From an uncultured Alphaproteobacteria bacterium (GTDB taxonomy: Bacteria; Pseudomonadota; Alphaproteobacteria; Rhodobacterales; Rhodobacteraceae): a stretch of DNA of 34,589 bases. The position numbers and the translations under genes are program-made. The DNA is taken from positions 1-34,589 of the forward strand of contig CACELY010000012.1 in the NCBI GenBank assembly GCA_902560505.1. Direction: 5' to 3'. Under the pieces are notes generated by a model, which saw nothing but the letters and a program-made list of their open reading frames with translations, was not told the DNA's origin and did no database searches. Of this stretch, positions 7,953 to 17,247 are shown piece after piece; positions within the stretch are counted from its first letter, which is position 1, and each line of letters starts with the position of its first letter.

Positions 7953-7967
7953 AGTACAATATTCCTT

Positions 7968-8432
7968 TTAATCAGAAATAAGATTGAGTTCGCCACCCAT
8001 CTTTTCAACTGCTTGTCTCGCTTTTTCGGAAGCACTCGAAACTTCAATTTTTATTTTTGAGGCGAGAGATCCTTTTGCCAAAAGCTTTACGGATACTGCA
8101 TTTTTGTTTATCAAACCTACACTACGTAGCACCGCTATATCTATTGCTTTATTTTCGACAATCTTTTTCGCATCAATAAGCTTTTGGATTGACCCAAGGT
8201 TGACTTGGTCTAGAAGTTTTTTCGAATTTCTTGAATTGAAACCTCGTTTTGGTAATCTTTGATAAAGAGGCATTTGCCCACCTTCAAAAGCCTTTATTGA
8301 GACCCCCGATCTTGACTTTTGACCCTTTACTCCTCGGCCTGCAGTTTTACCCTTACCCGACCCGGGTCCCCTTCCAACCCTCACCCTTTTTTTAAAGGCA
8401 CCAGGGTTATCTGAAATATCATTTAAACGCAT
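7968..8432 (-). CDS. rplO: 50S ribosomal protein L15
   Basis: Large-subunit protein that stabilises 23S rRNA late in assembly. The 154-residue sequence begins [20 protein letters not shown], then the glycine/arginine-rich extended arm [20 protein letters not shown] that threads into r[23 protein letters not shown] follows, and a globular C-terminal part ends [20 protein letters not shown]. It lies between rpmD (18 bases) and secY (15 bases), the normal spc order. Confidence 0.97.
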   Translation of the reverse strand: MRLNDISDNPGAFKKRVRVGRGPGSGKGKTAGRGVKGQKSRSGVSIKAFEGGQMPLYQRLPKRGFNSRNSKKLLDQVNLGSIQKLIDAKKIVENKAIDIAVLRSVGLINKNAVSVKLLAKGSLASKIKIEVSSASEKARQAVEKMGGELNLISD

Positions 8433-8450
8433 TATCTTAAACTTCCTTTT

Positions 8451-8630
8451 TCAATCTAAAACCTGAACCAGATGTGCTACTTTGGACAGCATCCCTCTCA
8501 CTGAAGGCGTATCCTCTATTTCTCTTACCGAGTTAGTTTTCCTTAGTCCCAAGCCTTTTACAACCTTAATCTGATTTTGTGGCTTACGTATTAGAGATCC
8601 TACTCTTTTTATTTTTATTTTCTTATTCAT
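8451..8630 (-). CDS. rpmD: 50S ribosomal protein L30
   Basis: Small large-subunit protein, 59 residues, reading from ATG 8630 to TGA 8451. The translation begins MNKKIKIKRVGSLIRKPQNQ, continues IKVVKGLGLRKTNSVREIED and ends TPSVRGMLSKVAHLVQVLD. The core IRKPxxQ...GLGLRK pattern and the RGM....HLVxV ending identify L30. It sits between rpsE (11 bases) and rplO (18 bases), its standard place. The ribosome-binding site is weak, so translation may be coupled to rpsE. Confidence 0.95.
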   Translation of the reverse strand: MNKKIKIKRVGSLIRKPQNQIKVVKGLGLRKTNSVREIEDTPSVRGMLSKVAHLVQVLD

Positions 8631-8641
8631 AAATTTTACCG

Positions 8642-9157
8642 TTATTTAAATGTTATCTCAGACACTTTTTTACCTCTTCGCTGAGCAACCATTCTTGGGC
8701 TCCACTCCTTGGTCAAGCCACTGATAGTCGCTCTAATCATATTATAGGGATTCTGAGAACCTAATGACTTTGCTACAACATCTTGAATACCTAGCATCTC
8801 AAAAACAGCTCGCATTGGTCCACCTGCAATAATTCCTGTTCCGGCTTTTGCACTTCTCATAATCACCCTCCCCGCGCCATGTCTGCCGTCGATATCATGA
8901 TGGAGAGTTCTACCTTCCCTCAAAGGAACCTTTACTGTCTTCCGTTTTGCTTGCTCTGTAGCTTTACGAATAGCTTCAGGAACTTCCTTAGCTTTCCCTT
9001 TTCCATACCCAACTCTACCTTTTTGATCACCTACTACGACTAAAGCCGCAAATCCAAACCTCTTTCCTCCTTTTACCGTTTTTGAAACACGGTTTATCGC
9101 TACAAGACGGTCTGTAAATTCTGATTCTTCTCTATCTAATTTTCTCTTATCTTCCAA
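8642..9157 (-). CDS. rpsE: 30S ribosomal protein S5
   Basis: Small-subunit protein at the mRNA entry and decoding region, important for accuracy. The 171-residue product has a short acidic N-terminus ([17 protein letters not shown]). The double-stranded-RNA-binding-like domain follows ([40 protein letters not shown]). The C-terminal domain contains [20 protein letters not shown] and [14 protein letters not shown]. It lies 11 bases after rplR. Confidence 0.97.
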   Translation of the reverse strand: MEDKRKLDREESEFTDRLVAINRVSKTVKGGKRFGFAALVVVGDQKGRVGYGKGKAKEVPEAIRKATEQAKRKTVKVPLREGRTLHHDIDGRHGAGRVIMRSAKAGTGIIAGGPMRAVFEMLGIQDVVAKSLGSQNPYNMIRATISGLTKEWSPRMVAQRRGKKVSEITFK

Positions 9158-9168
9158 AGCACTTATCC

Positions 9169-9528
9169 CTATAGTTTTAATCCATTTTCCCTAGCAGCGT
9201 CTGCCAGCGCCTTAATTTTTCCATGATATAGGAATCCTCCCCTATCAAATACCACTTCTTTAATCCCTTTTTTTAAGGCTCTTGAGGCTATTTCCTTTCC
9301 AATTTTTGTAGCAACTTCTATATTATTTTTTCCAACTACTCCTAAGCTCTTTTCTAGTGATGACACAGAAGCCACTGTTTTTCCAAGTCTATCGTCTATA
9401 ACTTGCGCATAAATGTTCTTAGAAGATCTGTGAATAGACAGCCTACATTTACCGTAGCTCGTTTTCTTTAACTTGTTTCTGACCCTGAGAGATCGTTTCT
9501 TAAACAATTTTATCTTATGTGTTGTCAT
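9169..9528 (-). CDS. rplR: 50S ribosomal protein L18
   Basis: Binds 5S rRNA with L5 and helps dock it on the large subunit. The 119 residues include the basic N-terminal arm [33 protein letters not shown], and the C-terminal [20 protein letters not shown] with the ENGL ending typical of the family. Spacers to rplF (8 bases) and rpsE (11 bases) are short. Confidence 0.97.
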   Translation of the reverse strand: MTTHKIKLFKKRSLRVRNKLKKTSYGKCRLSIHRSSKNIYAQVIDDRLGKTVASVSSLEKSLGVVGKNNIEVATKIGKEIASRALKKGIKEVVFDRGGFLYHGKIKALADAARENGLKL

Positions 9529-9536
9529 TATAGCTC

Positions 9537-10070
9537 CTACTTCTTCTTTCCCTCTTTCGCAAAAATGTATTCACCTTTATACCGTATTCCTTTTCCCTTA
9601 TAAGGCTCAGGAGCCCTCCAAGCACGTATCTTTGCTGCCACTTCTCCCACAACCTGCTGATCTATACCTTCCACCTTGATCTCAGTAGGTTTTGCACAGG
9701 TTATTTTAACATTATCTGGAATGTCAAAATCAACATCATGAGAATATCCCAAGGACAATTTTAAAACTTTACCCTGGACTGCTGCCCTATAACCAACCCC
9801 ATTTATTTCAAGCTCTTTAGAAAATCCTGCATTAACTCCATGCACTATATTTGCTATTTGCGACCTCGACATGCCCCAAAGCTGACGCGTTTCTTTCTCA
9901 AGATTCTTTGGAGTCACTGTTATATTCTTATCAACGATATCCACCTTAAGTTTTTCTGAAAAATCAAAATGTCTCGAACCAAGAGCACCCTTAACCTCTA
10001 TAGTACCCTCTTTGAGAGTAGCTTCGACTCCGCTCGGAATTTCAATTGGTTTTTTTCCTATCCTTGACAT
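9537..10070 (-). CDS. rplF: 50S ribosomal protein L6
   Basis: Large-subunit protein near the factor-binding site, made of two repeated domains. The 177 residues begin [20 protein letters not shown] and contain the 23S-binding C-terminal block: [21 protein letters not shown] in the middle and [20 protein letters not shown] near the end. It is located between rpsH (9 bases) and rplR (8 bases). Confidence 0.97.
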   Translation of the reverse strand: MSRIGKKPIEIPSGVEATLKEGTIEVKGALGSRHFDFSEKLKVDIVDKNITVTPKNLEKETRQLWGMSRSQIANIVHGVNAGFSKELEINGVGYRAAVQGKVLKLSLGYSHDVDFDIPDNVKITCAKPTEIKVEGIDQQVVGEVAAKIRAWRAPEPYKGKGIRYKGEYIFAKEGKKK

Positions 10071-10079
10071 GGCATATCC

Positions 10080-10478
10080 TTAAAAAACGGTACATAAAAC
10101 TTCGCCACCCACTCTGGATTGACGAGCTTTTGCATCTGACATTATACCTTTGGAAGTGGACACAATTGCCACCCCCAAACCTTGTCTAACTTTTGGAAGG
10201 TTATCCGCTCCTAGATACACCCTTCGACCTGGAGTAGATACACGCTTGAGCTCTTTTATCACTGGCTCTCCATCGAAATATTTTAGGGATACCTTAATAT
10301 TATCGATACCTGCCACATTTTTTTCAATTTCATAACTCCTAATATAACCCTCACTTTTTAACACATCCAAAACCCAGGCTCGCAATTTTGAGTTTGGTGT
10401 GAGAACATATTGTTTTCGTCTCATTTGAGCATTTCTAATTCTAGTTAACATATCCCCTAATGGATCAGTCATTGCCAT
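10080..10478 (-). CDS. rpsH: 30S ribosomal protein S8
   Basis: Primary binder of helix 21 of 16S rRNA and, in E. coli, translational repressor of the spc operon. The 132-residue protein begins [20 protein letters not shown] and ends with [20 protein letters not shown] and [10 protein letters not shown], both family signatures. No spacer longer than 12 bases lies next to it, so an E. coli-like S8 target in the rplX-rplE spacer is not obvious here; rplX and rplE overlap. Confidence 0.97.
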   Translation of the reverse strand: MAMTDPLGDMLTRIRNAQMRRKQYVLTPNSKLRAWVLDVLKSEGYIRSYEIEKNVAGIDNIKVSLKYFDGEPVIKELKRVSTPGRRVYLGADNLPKVRQGLGVAIVSTSKGIMSDAKARQSRVGGEVLCTVF

Positions 10479-10490
10479 TTTGAATTCTCC

Positions 10491-10796
10491 TTACCAACTG
10501 GACTTTATCATACCGGGTATTTCGCCAGCAGAAGCTAGCTCTCGCAAAGCTATTCTGGACATCTTCAGCTTCCTGTAATAGCCCTTTGGTCTCCCTGTAA
10601 CTGCGCACCGGTTGTGTAATCTTGTGGGACTCGAATTTCTTGGCAACTTAGCGAGTGCTAATCTTGCCTTGAAGCGCTCTTCATTGCTTAACGACGAGTC
10701 TTTCGATATTTTCTTCAGTTCTTCTCGCTTTTTCATAAACTTTTGAACTAATCGCTCACGCTTAATTTGTCTATTCACCATAGAAACTTTTGCCAT
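10491..10796 (-). CDS. rpsN: 30S ribosomal protein S14, zinc-free type
   Basis: Head protein of the small subunit. At 101 residues it is the long form: the C-terminal block [20 protein letters not shown] retains only one of the four cysteines that zinc-binding S14 uses, so this ribosome position does not consume zinc. The ending [11 protein letters not shown] is canonical. Spacers of 12 bases separate it from rplE and rpsH. Confidence 0.97.
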   Translation of the reverse strand: MAKVSMVNRQIKRERLVQKFMKKREELKKISKDSSLSNEERFKARLALAKLPRNSSPTRLHNRCAVTGRPKGYYRKLKMSRIALRELASAGEIPGMIKSSW

Positions 10797-10808
10797 AATT
10801 ATTCTATC

Positions 10809-11360
10809 CTAATCTCTAAAAGGGAAATTAAATAAACCAAGTAAAAACTTGGCTTCATCATTCGACCTTGCTGTAGTGCAGACCACAACATCAAGCCCCC
10901 AAATCTCGTCTACTTTATCAAAGTCGATTTCTGGAAATACTATGTGTTCTTTTATGCCAAGTGCATAATTGCCTCTCCCATCAAAGCTTTTTGGCGATAA
11001 TCCTCTAAAATCCCTTATTCTCGGCATGGCGACATTAATCAGACGGTCAATAAACTCGTACATTCTTGACCTTCTTAGTGTGACTTTTGCACCTAATTGC
11101 ATGCCCTCTCTAACTTTAAAACCCGCAATTGATTTTTTTGCCTTTGTGAATACGGGTAACTGACCTGCAATCAGCATTAAGTCATTGTGTGCCGACTTAA
11201 CTTTTTTTGTATCCGCAACTGCCTCTCCTATGCCCATGTTTAATACTACTTTTTCTAGTTTTGGTATCATCAAATCATTTTTATATTTAAATTGCTCTTT
11301 AAGACTTGATTTGAATTTCTCGTTATAAAGTGTTTCCAAACGAGGCTTATAATTATCCAT
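10809..11360 (-). CDS. rplE: 50S ribosomal protein L5
   Basis: Binds 5S rRNA and contacts P-site tRNA and S13 across the interface. The 183 residues include [41 protein letters not shown] and [20 protein letters not shown]. The gene begins within the last codons of rplX (8-base overlap). Its ATG is preceded by a perfect 9-base Shine-Dalgarno match, unusually strong for this cluster, so it should initiate efficiently on its own. Confidence 0.97.
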   Translation of the reverse strand: MDNYKPRLETLYNEKFKSSLKEQFKYKNDLMIPKLEKVVLNMGIGEAVADTKKVKSAHNDLMLIAGQLPVFTKAKKSIAGFKVREGMQLGAKVTLRRSRMYEFIDRLINVAMPRIRDFRGLSPKSFDGRGNYALGIKEHIVFPEIDFDKVDEIWGLDVVVCTTARSNDEAKFLLGLFNFPFRD

Positions 11361-11667
11361 CTATCACCTCCCCAGAGTTTTTTGCTATTCTAACCTTTTT
11401 TCCATCTTTGATCGTAAATCCAACTCTTGTTGCAACATCATTTTTTGGATCAATCAAGGCAACATTTGATACATGGACTGGAGCGTTCTTTGGCACTCTT
11501 CCACCTGCGCTATCTTTATCTTGCTTTTTATGCATAATAACGGAGTTAACTCCCTCAACAACGACTTTATCTAATTTGGTTAGTACTTCTGATACTTGAC
11601 CTCGCTTACCTTTATCTTTTCCAGCAAGTACTACCACTGTATCACCCTTTCTAATTCTAGTAGCCAT
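11353..11667 (-). CDS. rplX: 50S ribosomal protein L24
   Basis: Assembly-initiator protein of the large subunit with a KOW motif. I start it at ATG 11667 ([20 protein letters not shown], 104 residues), whose first base is also the last base of the rplN stop (TGATG). The GTG one codon earlier would add a single residue. The KOW segment is [36 protein letters not shown] and [13 protein letters not shown] follow. Its 3-prime end overlaps rplE by 8 bases. Confidence 0.96.
   Translation of the reverse strand: MATRIRKGDTVVVLAGKDKGKRGQVSEVLTKLDKVVVEGVNSVIMHKKQDKDSAGGRVPKNAPVHVSNVALIDPKNDVATRVGFTIKDGKKVRIAKNSGEVIDG
11363..11371 (-). promoter_or_regulatory. Strong Shine-Dalgarno site for rplE inside rplX
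   Basis: GGAGGTGAT on the minus strand is complementary to nine bases of the 16S rRNA 3-prime end, with the GGAGG core 6 bases before the ATG at 11360. It is encoded within the last codons of rplX (GEVIDG stop), so one stretch serves both as protein code and as ribosome site. Confidence 0.8.
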
Positions 11668-12035
11668 CACAAAACCTCCGGAGCTAATGATACTATTTTC
11701 ATAAACTTCTTCAATCTAAGTTCCCTCACGACAGGCCCAAATATTCTCGTCCCAATTGGCTCACCTGAATTGCTCAATAGTACGGCAGCATTAGTATCGA
11801 ACTTAATTGAACTCCCGTCCTGTCTATGAATTTGCTTTGAGGTTCTCACGATGACAGCTCTTCTCACTTCACCCTTCTTGACCTTACCCCTTGGTATAGC
11901 TTCTTTTATAGTCACAACTATAACATCTCCGACCGAAGCATACTTCCTTTTAGCACCACCCAATACTTTTATGCATTGGACCCTCTTAGCTCCTGAGTTA
12001 TCGGCAACGTCGAGGTTGCTCTGCATTTGTATCAT
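11667..12035 (-). CDS. rplN: 50S ribosomal protein L14
   Basis: Interface protein of the large subunit, 122 residues, starting [20 protein letters not shown] and containing [40 protein letters not shown] and FGPVVRELR. It has a GGGAG ribosome site. It begins the spc gene group and lies 59 bases after rpsQ, one of the longer spacers of the S10-spc run. No promoter that convinces me lies in that spacer. Confidence 0.97.
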   Translation of the reverse strand: MIQMQSNLDVADNSGAKRVQCIKVLGGAKRKYASVGDVIVVTIKEAIPRGKVKKGEVRRAVIVRTSKQIHRQDGSSIKFDTNAAVLLSNSGEPIGTRIFGPVVRELRLKKFMKIVSLAPEVL

Positions 12036-12094
12036 TTTATTCTCCCGACCTTTAGGCTAAACTTACCTTGGTTTCGATTTATACTTTGAATTCT

Positions 12095-12322
12095 CTACTC
12101 TACAACTTCCCACCGTTTCGTCTTGGAAATAGGTACCGTTTCTCGTATCTTTACTATGTCTCCTGTTTTGTAAGAGTTGTTATCACTATGTGCTCTATAC
12201 TTTTTTGATCTTCTAATCGTTTTTTTAAGCACTGGATGTTTAAATCTTCTCTCAACTGAAACAGTTAATGTATTTTGGTTTAACGTGCTTACTATGGTTC
12301 CTTGCAATACTCTTTTTGGCAT
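12095..12322 (-). CDS. rpsQ: 30S ribosomal protein S17
   Basis: Primary 16S rRNA binder of OB-fold type. I start it at ATG 12322 ([20 protein letters not shown], 75 residues), with GGAG 8 bases upstream. An in-frame TTG one codon earlier is less likely. [20 protein letters not shown] and the final [20 protein letters not shown] with a VE ending are family signatures. It is the last gene of the S10 group. Confidence 0.96.
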   Translation of the reverse strand: MPKRVLQGTIVSTLNQNTLTVSVERRFKHPVLKKTIRRSKKYRAHSDNNSYKTGDIVKIRETVPISKTKRWEVVE

Positions 12323-12334
12323 CAAAATCTCCGA

Positions 12335-12529
12335 CTATACTTTCTCAACTTTTGAATTAAGCACCGTTAATATCCTAGCTATTGTTCGCCTAACGAATCG
12401 AACTCTTGCTGTGTTTTCAAGCTGCCCACCTGCTTTTTGGAACCTAAGGTTAAAAGATTCCTTCTTAAGCTTTTCAAGCTCTCCCTCTAGTTCTTCAGTG
12501 CTTTTATCCCTTATATCTTTAATTTTCAT
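12335..12529 (-). CDS. rpmC: 50S ribosomal protein L29
   Basis: Two-helix protein at the exit tunnel, next to L23, where signal recognition particle and trigger factor dock. The 64 residues read [20 protein letters not shown], then [20 protein letters not shown] and [20 protein letters not shown]. The [19 protein letters not shown] core is diagnostic. Gaps are 26 bases to rplP and 12 to rpsQ. Confidence 0.96.
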   Translation of the reverse strand: MKIKDIRDKSTEELEGELEKLKKESFNLRFQKAGGQLENTARVRFVRRTIARILTVLNSKVEKV

Positions 12530-12555
12530 TGTCTCTTTCTCACCTCTTCAAAATA

Positions 12556-12969
12556 CTACCAATCCTGCCTAACAACGAATCTACACTTGACGGGTAGCTT
12601 CATTGCTGCCAGCCGCAGGCCTTCTTTTGCTATTAACTCAGATACGCCATCAACCTCAAACATAATTCTGCCTGGCTTAACCTTTGCCACCCAGCGATCA
12701 ACTGAACCTTTACCTTTACCCATTCGTACCTCTATGGGCTTAGCTGTTACTGGAACATCCGGAAAAATTCTTATCCAAACTCTACCCTGTCTTTTCATAT
12801 GCCGTGTAAGAGCCCTACGAGCTGCCTCAATTTGTCTTGCCGTAATTCTTTCTGGCTCTGTGGCTTTCAATGCATAGTTACCAAAGTTAACGGTGTACCC
12901 ACCTTTCGCCAATCCATGTATGCGGCCCTTGTGCTGTTTCCGAAACCTAGTTTTTTTTGGTTGTAACAT
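12556..12969 (-). CDS. rplP: 50S ribosomal protein L16
   Basis: Large-subunit protein close to the A-site tRNA elbow. The 137-residue sequence begins [20 protein letters not shown], then GLKA-type segment [20 protein letters not shown] and RAMTRHM-like [40 protein letters not shown] and [15 protein letters not shown] at the end are canonical. Its start lies only 2 bases beyond the rpsC stop. Confidence 0.97.
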   Translation of the reverse strand: MLQPKKTRFRKQHKGRIHGLAKGGYTVNFGNYALKATEPERITARQIEAARRALTRHMKRQGRVWIRIFPDVPVTAKPIEVRMGKGKGSVDRWVAKVKPGRIMFEVDGVSELIAKEGLRLAAMKLPVKCRFVVRQDW

Positions 12970-12971
12970 TT

Positions 12972-13697
12972 CTAACTTGCTCTTTCCTGAGGAATATTTG
13001 TACTTTTTTGAGCCCTAGATGAACTCTCTTTTAATTCACTCAGCCTTCTATCTCTCGCAGATGGATCATGCTCCATGATGTCACCCTTAAAAATCCATAC
13101 TTTAACACCAATAATACCATAAGCTGTGCTACTTTCAGCGACACAGTAATCTATATCGGCTCGGAGTGTGTGCCGTGGCACTCTGCCCTCCGAATACCAT
13201 TCAGTTCTGGCTATCTCTGCACCCCCTAAACGGCCTGATATGTCAACTCTTATGCCTAATGCACCCATACGCATGGCATTTTGTACTGCTCTCTTCATCG
13301 CTCTCCTAAAAGATACTCTTCTTTCCAACTGCTGAGCAATGCTTTCAGCTACAAGCGCGGCGTCAGTTTCTGGCTTCCTTACTTCCAAAACATTTAACAA
13401 TAACTCACTACCAGTCAGTTTCGAAAGAGCCTTTCTCAGAGTTTCAATATCGGAACCTTTTTTACCTATGATTACGCCTGGTCTGGCCGCATGTATTGTA
13501 ACTCTACATTTTTTATGCGGCCTCTCGATAACTACTCGACTAATACCCGCTTGAGCACAATTAACTTTAACGTATTTACGAATCTCTAAATCTTGGTGTA
13601 GTAGTTCACCGAATTCGCGCCTCCCAGCAAACCAAACGCTTTCCCACGTTCTATTGACCTGAAGTCTTAATCCTATAGGATTTATTTTCTGTCCCAT
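12972..13697 (-). CDS. rpsC: 30S ribosomal protein S3
   Basis: Lines the mRNA entry channel and contributes to mRNA unwinding. The 241 residues begin [20 protein letters not shown]. The KH domain has [20 protein letters not shown] (the GxxG loop is GKKG). The C-terminal domain includes [20 protein letters not shown] and [21 protein letters not shown] basic, serine-rich tail with [15 protein letters not shown] is family-typical. It lies 5 bases after rplV. Confidence 0.97.
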   Translation of the reverse strand: MGQKINPIGLRLQVNRTWESVWFAGRREFGELLHQDLEIRKYVKVNCAQAGISRVVIERPHKKCRVTIHAARPGVIIGKKGSDIETLRKALSKLTGSELLLNVLEVRKPETDAALVAESIAQQLERRVSFRRAMKRAVQNAMRMGALGIRVDISGRLGGAEIARTEWYSEGRVPRHTLRADIDYCVAESSTAYGIIGVKVWIFKGDIMEHDPSARDRRLSELKESSSRAQKSTNIPQERAS

Positions 13698-13702
13698 GGG
13701 TT

Positions 13703-14083
13703 TTATTCCTCTTCTTTATTCTGTCTAACTACTATTGTTATCTGGCTGAACGGCTTTAGTATTCTTCCGTATCGACCTCTTGCACGTGGCCTTCCTCTTT
13801 TGAGCACCATGTTCTTTCCAACATAAGCACTTTGCACAACGAGCTCGTCTACATCAAGTCCGTGATTATTTTCTGCATTAGCTATTGCGCTCTGTAGACA
13901 ATTTGACACCTCTTTTGCTACCCGCTTCTTTGAAAATCTAAGGTCAGATAGTGCTTTTGCTACAGGCTTATTTCTTATTAGCTGAGCAACTAAGTTGAGC
14001 TTTTGTGGACTCGTCTTGATCATTCTAAGCTTAGCCATAGCTTCGTTATCTGCAACTCTGCGACCATTTTTTTCTTTTGACAT
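13703..14083 (-). CDS. rplV: 50S ribosomal protein L22
   Basis: Forms part of the constriction in the peptide exit tunnel. The 126-residue protein carries the N-terminal tail [16 protein letters not shown] seen in Rhodobacterales, then [40 protein letters not shown] and the tunnel hairpin [20 protein letters not shown]. That tail is one of the better taxonomic clues in the window. Five bases separate it from each of its neighbours rpsS and rpsC. Confidence 0.97.
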   Translation of the reverse strand: MSKEKNGRRVADNEAMAKLRMIKTSPQKLNLVAQLIRNKPVAKALSDLRFSKKRVAKEVSNCLQSAIANAENNHGLDVDELVVQSAYVGKNMVLKRGRPRARGRYGRILKPFSQITIVVRQNKEEE

Positions 14084-14088
14084 CGAAT

Positions 14089-14367
14089 TTATTTCCTCTT
14101 TGCTTTTTTATCGGCTGCATGACCATAATAAGTTCGCGTTGGGCTATACTCACCCAATTTCTGTCCTATCATCTCCTCAGAAACCATGACTGGTATATGC
14201 TTACGTCCGTTGTAAACACCAAATGTTAATCCTACAAACTGCGGCAATATCGTTGATCTACGAGACCAGGTCTTTATTACCTCTTTACTACCTTTTTCCC
14301 TAACAAGCTCAGCTTTTTTTAGAAGATGGGAATCAACAAATGGTCCTTTCCACGCAGATCTAGCCAT
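14089..14367 (-). CDS. rpsS: 30S ribosomal protein S19
   Basis: Head protein forming an intersubunit contact with S13. The 92 residues start [20 protein letters not shown] and contain [40 protein letters not shown] and [20 protein letters not shown]. Only one base separates its start from the rplB stop, which favours coupled translation. Confidence 0.97.
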   Translation of the reverse strand: MARSAWKGPFVDSHLLKKAELVREKGSKEVIKTWSRRSTILPQFVGLTFGVYNGRKHIPVMVSEEMIGQKLGEYSPTRTYYGHAADKKAKRK

Positions 14368-14368
14368 A

Positions 14369-15211
14369 TTATCTTCTTCCTTTCTTCTTTAAATGTCGCG
14401 AACGTATGATGTATTTGTCTGTATCCTTGTTTGACCGGGTCTTTGCGCCCTTAGTAGGCTTTCCCCAAGGCGTAACAGGGTGTCTTCCGCCTGATGTTCT
14501 ACCCTCTCCTCCACCGTGAGGGTGATCAATCGGATTCATTACGACGCCGCGCACAGTTGGCCTTCTTCCTAAATATCTTGATCTACCGGCTTTTCCGAGA
14601 TTTTGGTTAGAATTATCTGGATTAGAAACCGCACCAACTGTAGCCCTGCACTCTTGCCTAACAACTCTTACCTCTCCCGAAGACAATCGCAATTGGGCAT
14701 ACCCTCCATCTCTACCGATAAACTGCGCATAAGCACCTGCAGATCTTGCAATTTGTCCACCTTTACCTTGCTTAAATTCTATATTGTGAACTATCGTTCC
14801 CACTGGCATACTTGAAAAGGGCATAGCATTCCCTGGCTTAACATCAGCTTTTTCTGCCGATATTACGGTATCACCCGCCTTAAGCCGCTGAGGGGCCAAA
14901 ATATAAGATTTCTGTTTATCCTCATAAACAATTAATGCAATGAAGGCAGATCGATTTGGATCGTATTCAATTCTTTCAACCGTTGCGGTAATACCCGTTT
15001 TCGAGCGTTTAAAGTCTATTTCTCTGTATAGCCTTTTTGCGCCACCTCCTTGATGCCTAACTGTGATCCGTCCTAAATTATTACGTCCACCCTTTTTTGT
15101 TAAACCTCTGGTAAGTGTTTTTTCGGGTCTTCCCTTCCACAACCCTGATTTATCGACTAACACAAGACCTCTTTGCCCAGGTGATGTTGGTTTATAATTC
15201 TTTAGCGCCAT
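14369..15211 (-). CDS. rplB: 50S ribosomal protein L2
   Basis: One of the most conserved proteins, required for subunit association and for the peptidyl transferase centre. The 280 residues begin [20 protein letters not shown]. They include [20 protein letters not shown], then [20 protein letters not shown] and [20 protein letters not shown], which holds the conserved histidine near the catalytic centre, and the basic C-terminus [16 protein letters not shown]. It follows rplW by 21 bases. Confidence 0.98.
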   Translation of the reverse strand: MALKNYKPTSPGQRGLVLVDKSGLWKGRPEKTLTRGLTKKGGRNNLGRITVRHQGGGAKRLYREIDFKRSKTGITATVERIEYDPNRSAFIALIVYEDKQKSYILAPQRLKAGDTVISAEKADVKPGNAMPFSSMPVGTIVHNIEFKQGKGGQIARSAGAYAQFIGRDGGYAQLRLSSGEVRVVRQECRATVGAVSNPDNSNQNLGKAGRSRYLGRRPTVRGVVMNPIDHPHGGGEGRTSGGRHPVTPWGKPTKGAKTRSNKDTDKYIIRSRHLKKKGRR

Positions 15212-15232
15212 TTTTCCTACCTCGATACCACC

Positions 15233-15520
15233 TTAAAGACCTGAAGTAACATCTATTGTGTTACCTTCTTCAAGCATCACATATGCTCGCTTTATATCTC
15301 TCTGCTTCCCTAGTTGACCACGAAAGCGTTTTCTCTTGCCTTTCGTTATACTCGTATTGACCGCCTTAACCTTTACTTTGAAAAGTTCTTCTATTGCCTG
15401 TTTAATCTCGGTTTTATTTGATTTCATAGCAACTTCAAATACTACTCCACCTACCTCGGAAGCTAATGTTGCCTTTTCAGTTATTATAGGACGGCGAATT
15501 ATATCATAGTTACTTTTCAT
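15233..15520 (-). CDS. rplW: 50S ribosomal protein L23
   Basis: Exit-tunnel protein that docks trigger factor and signal recognition particle. The 95 residues contain [60 protein letters not shown] and [20 protein letters not shown]. The start codon overlaps the rplD stop as ATGA, a classic coupling arrangement. Confidence 0.97.
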   Translation of the reverse strand: MKSNYDIIRRPIITEKATLASEVGGVVFEVAMKSNKTEIKQAIEELFKVKVKAVNTSITKGKRKRFRGQLGKQRDIKRAYVMLEEGNTIDVTSGL

Positions 15521-16140
15521 TGAAGCTTGTCCTCTAGCTGTTTTAATGCTGACGAGGTTATCAATATTTGATCTTTCCTCAAAATGTCATAAACATTTAT
15601 TCCATCTACACTTAAAACGTCCCTATTTGTAAGCCTCTTAGTAAACTTTGCCAAACCTTTAGCCTTTTCTTGATCATCTATAATCAAAAGGCTCTGCCAA
15701 CCATACTTATCGAAAATTTTGACTAAATCTTTTGTTTTTTCAAAATTAGTCTTTATTTCATCAACAAATACGACCTTTCCTAAGGAAACTTTACTTGATA
15801 GAGCATGCCTGATCCCCAGCTTTCTAAACTTCTTGTTAAGATCGTGGCTGTGACTTCTTGGCTTGGGCCCTTTGTATACCCCTCCTTTTCTGAAAATTGG
15901 GGCGTTTCTGTCACCGTGCCTAGCTCCACCGGTACCTTTTTGCCTATAGATCTTTGATTTGGAGTAGCTACCCTCGGACCGTGTTTTGACTGAATGACTT
16001 CCCTGTTGTCTTCGCGCTAGTTGCCACCTCACAACCCTGTTAAGAATATCTTTTCTTGGCTCCAAAGAAAAAATTTCATCTGACAGCGTAACCGCCTTTG
16101 CCTTACCGGTATCAATGTTAAGTAGCTCAGCTTTCATCAT
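15517..16140 (-). CDS. rplD: 50S ribosomal protein L4
   Basis: Exit-tunnel constriction protein and, in E. coli, the autorepressor of the S10 operon. The 207 residues include [20 protein letters not shown], then the extended loop [20 protein letters not shown] and [20 protein letters not shown]. The C-terminal domain has [20 protein letters not shown]. Two adjacent ATGs (16140 and 16137) lie inside the end of rplC; the first is 6 bases after an AGAAGG. The gene overlaps rplC by 14 bases. Confidence 0.96.
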   Translation of the reverse strand: MMKAELLNIDTGKAKAVTLSDEIFSLEPRKDILNRVVRWQLARRQQGSHSVKTRSEGSYSKSKIYRQKGTGGARHGDRNAPIFRKGGVYKGPKPRSHSHDLNKKFRKLGIRHALSSKVSLGKVVFVDEIKTNFEKTKDLVKIFDKYGWQSLLIIDDQEKAKGLAKFTKRLTNRDVLSVDGINVYDILRKDQILITSSALKQLEDKLQ

Positions 16141-16903
16141 CTTTTACCTTCTCTTCAACAGGGGTTTCATTTACAGGTGTAGTAACAACAGCTTCGTTTT
16201 CTGGCTCTGTTTTATTACTCTCTTTAGCCGCACCTTTAATGGCCGCAGGTATGGGAACATCCTTTTTTAAAGGTTTTTTTACTGCGTCGGAGATGGTCAC
16301 CCAGCCCCCCTTTGCACCAGGCACTGCCCCCCTAACTAATATTAATCCAGCTGATTCATCGGTGCTCACAACCTCTAAATTTTGTGTCGTAACCTTTCTC
16401 GACCCCATATGTCCCGCCATTTTTTTTCCCTTAAATACCCGTCCCGGATCTTGACACTGGCCCGTTGAGCCATGAGACCTATGGGAAATTGAAACACCAT
16501 GACTGGCTCTAAGACCTCCGAAATTATGTCTTTTCATCGCACCAGCAAATCCCTTACCTATAGAAATACCAGACACATCTACCAGTTGGCCCTCAACATA
16601 GTGGTTTGCGGTGATTTGTGAGCCCACCTCGATAAGGTTCTCGCTTGACACTCTAAATTCTTTTAGCACCCTCTTAACTTCTACTTTTGAAGCTGCAAAG
16701 TAGCTCCTCATAGGTTTACTAACATTCTTTGCTTTAGCAAGTCCTGATCCCAACTGAACAGCTGTATAACCATCCTTCTCCATGGTCCGTCTAGCAACGA
16801 CCTTTAGATCATCTAAAAGAAGAACAGTTACAGGGACCTGCCTTCCGTCTTCATAGAAAACCCGAGACATTCCTATTTTCTTTGCGATAACGCCCGTACG
16901 CAT
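16127..16903 (-). CDS. rplC: 50S ribosomal protein L3 with acidic C-terminal tail
   Basis: Early assembly protein whose long loop reaches the peptidyl transferase centre. The core (about 1-210) starts [20 protein letters not shown] and includes [40 protein letters not shown] (with the glutamine methylated in E. coli L3) and [19 protein letters not shown]. After about residue 220 comes a low-complexity tail rich in Glu, Val, Thr and Asn ([20 protein letters not shown]), making 258 residues against about 209 in E. coli. Such tails occur in other alphaproteobacterial L3. Confidence 0.96.
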   Translation of the reverse strand: MRTGVIAKKIGMSRVFYEDGRQVPVTVLLLDDLKVVARRTMEKDGYTAVQLGSGLAKAKNVSKPMRSYFAASKVEVKRVLKEFRVSSENLIEVGSQITANHYVEGQLVDVSGISIGKGFAGAMKRHNFGGLRASHGVSISHRSHGSTGQCQDPGRVFKGKKMAGHMGSRKVTTQNLEVVSTDESAGLILVRGAVPGAKGGWVTISDAVKKPLKKDVPIPAAIKGAAKESNKTEPENEAVVTTPVNETPVEEKVKDDES

Positions 16904-16926
16904 ACGTTTGTTGCTCCTTCTTTACT

Positions 16927-17235
16927 TCAAAGTTTAATTTCTACGTCGACACCTGCCGCTAGGTCAAGCTTCATCAGAGCATCAACAGTCTGCGGGGTGG
17001 GATCGACAATATCTAAGAGACGTTTATGTGTTCGCATCTCAAATTGCTCTCTACTTTTTTTGTCTACATGTGGACTTCTAAGAACAGTATACCTCTCTAT
17101 TTTGTTGGGCAAGGGTATAGGACCTCGTACTTGCGCACCGGTACGTTTAGCAGTTGACACAATCTCCTGAGTGCTGGTATCCAGCACTCTGTAGTCAAAT
17201 GCCTTCAGCCTTATTCGTATACTTTGGTTTTGCAT
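16927..17235 (-). CDS. rpsJ: 30S ribosomal protein S10 (NusE)
   Basis: Small-subunit head protein that also acts as NusE, joining NusB in antitermination and NusG in transcription-translation coupling. The 102 residues start [20 protein letters not shown] and contain [40 protein letters not shown] and the ending [10 protein letters not shown]. It is the first S10-group gene but lies only 12 bases after tuf, so there is no room for an E. coli-like S10 leader. Confidence 0.98.
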   Translation of the reverse strand: MQNQSIRIRLKAFDYRVLDTSTQEIVSTAKRTGAQVRGPIPLPNKIERYTVLRSPHVDKKSREQFEMRTHKRLLDIVDPTPQTVDALMKLDLAAGVDVEIKL

Positions 17236-17247
17236 CTTACCTTTTCT

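Noticed and set aside
10491-10796. S14 lacks zinc-binding cysteines
   Set aside because: This is the well-known zinc-free long form, not a loss specific to this genome.
3993-12094. No rpmJ after secY and no rpsD in the alpha operon
   Set aside because: Both genes are normally elsewhere in alphaproteobacteria, so their absence here is expected.
12177-12572. Plus-strand open frame of 131 codons opposite rpsQ and rpmC
   Set aside because: Its hydrophobic, serine-rich product is the reverse reading of lysine-rich ribosomal genes. Both sense genes are clearly real.
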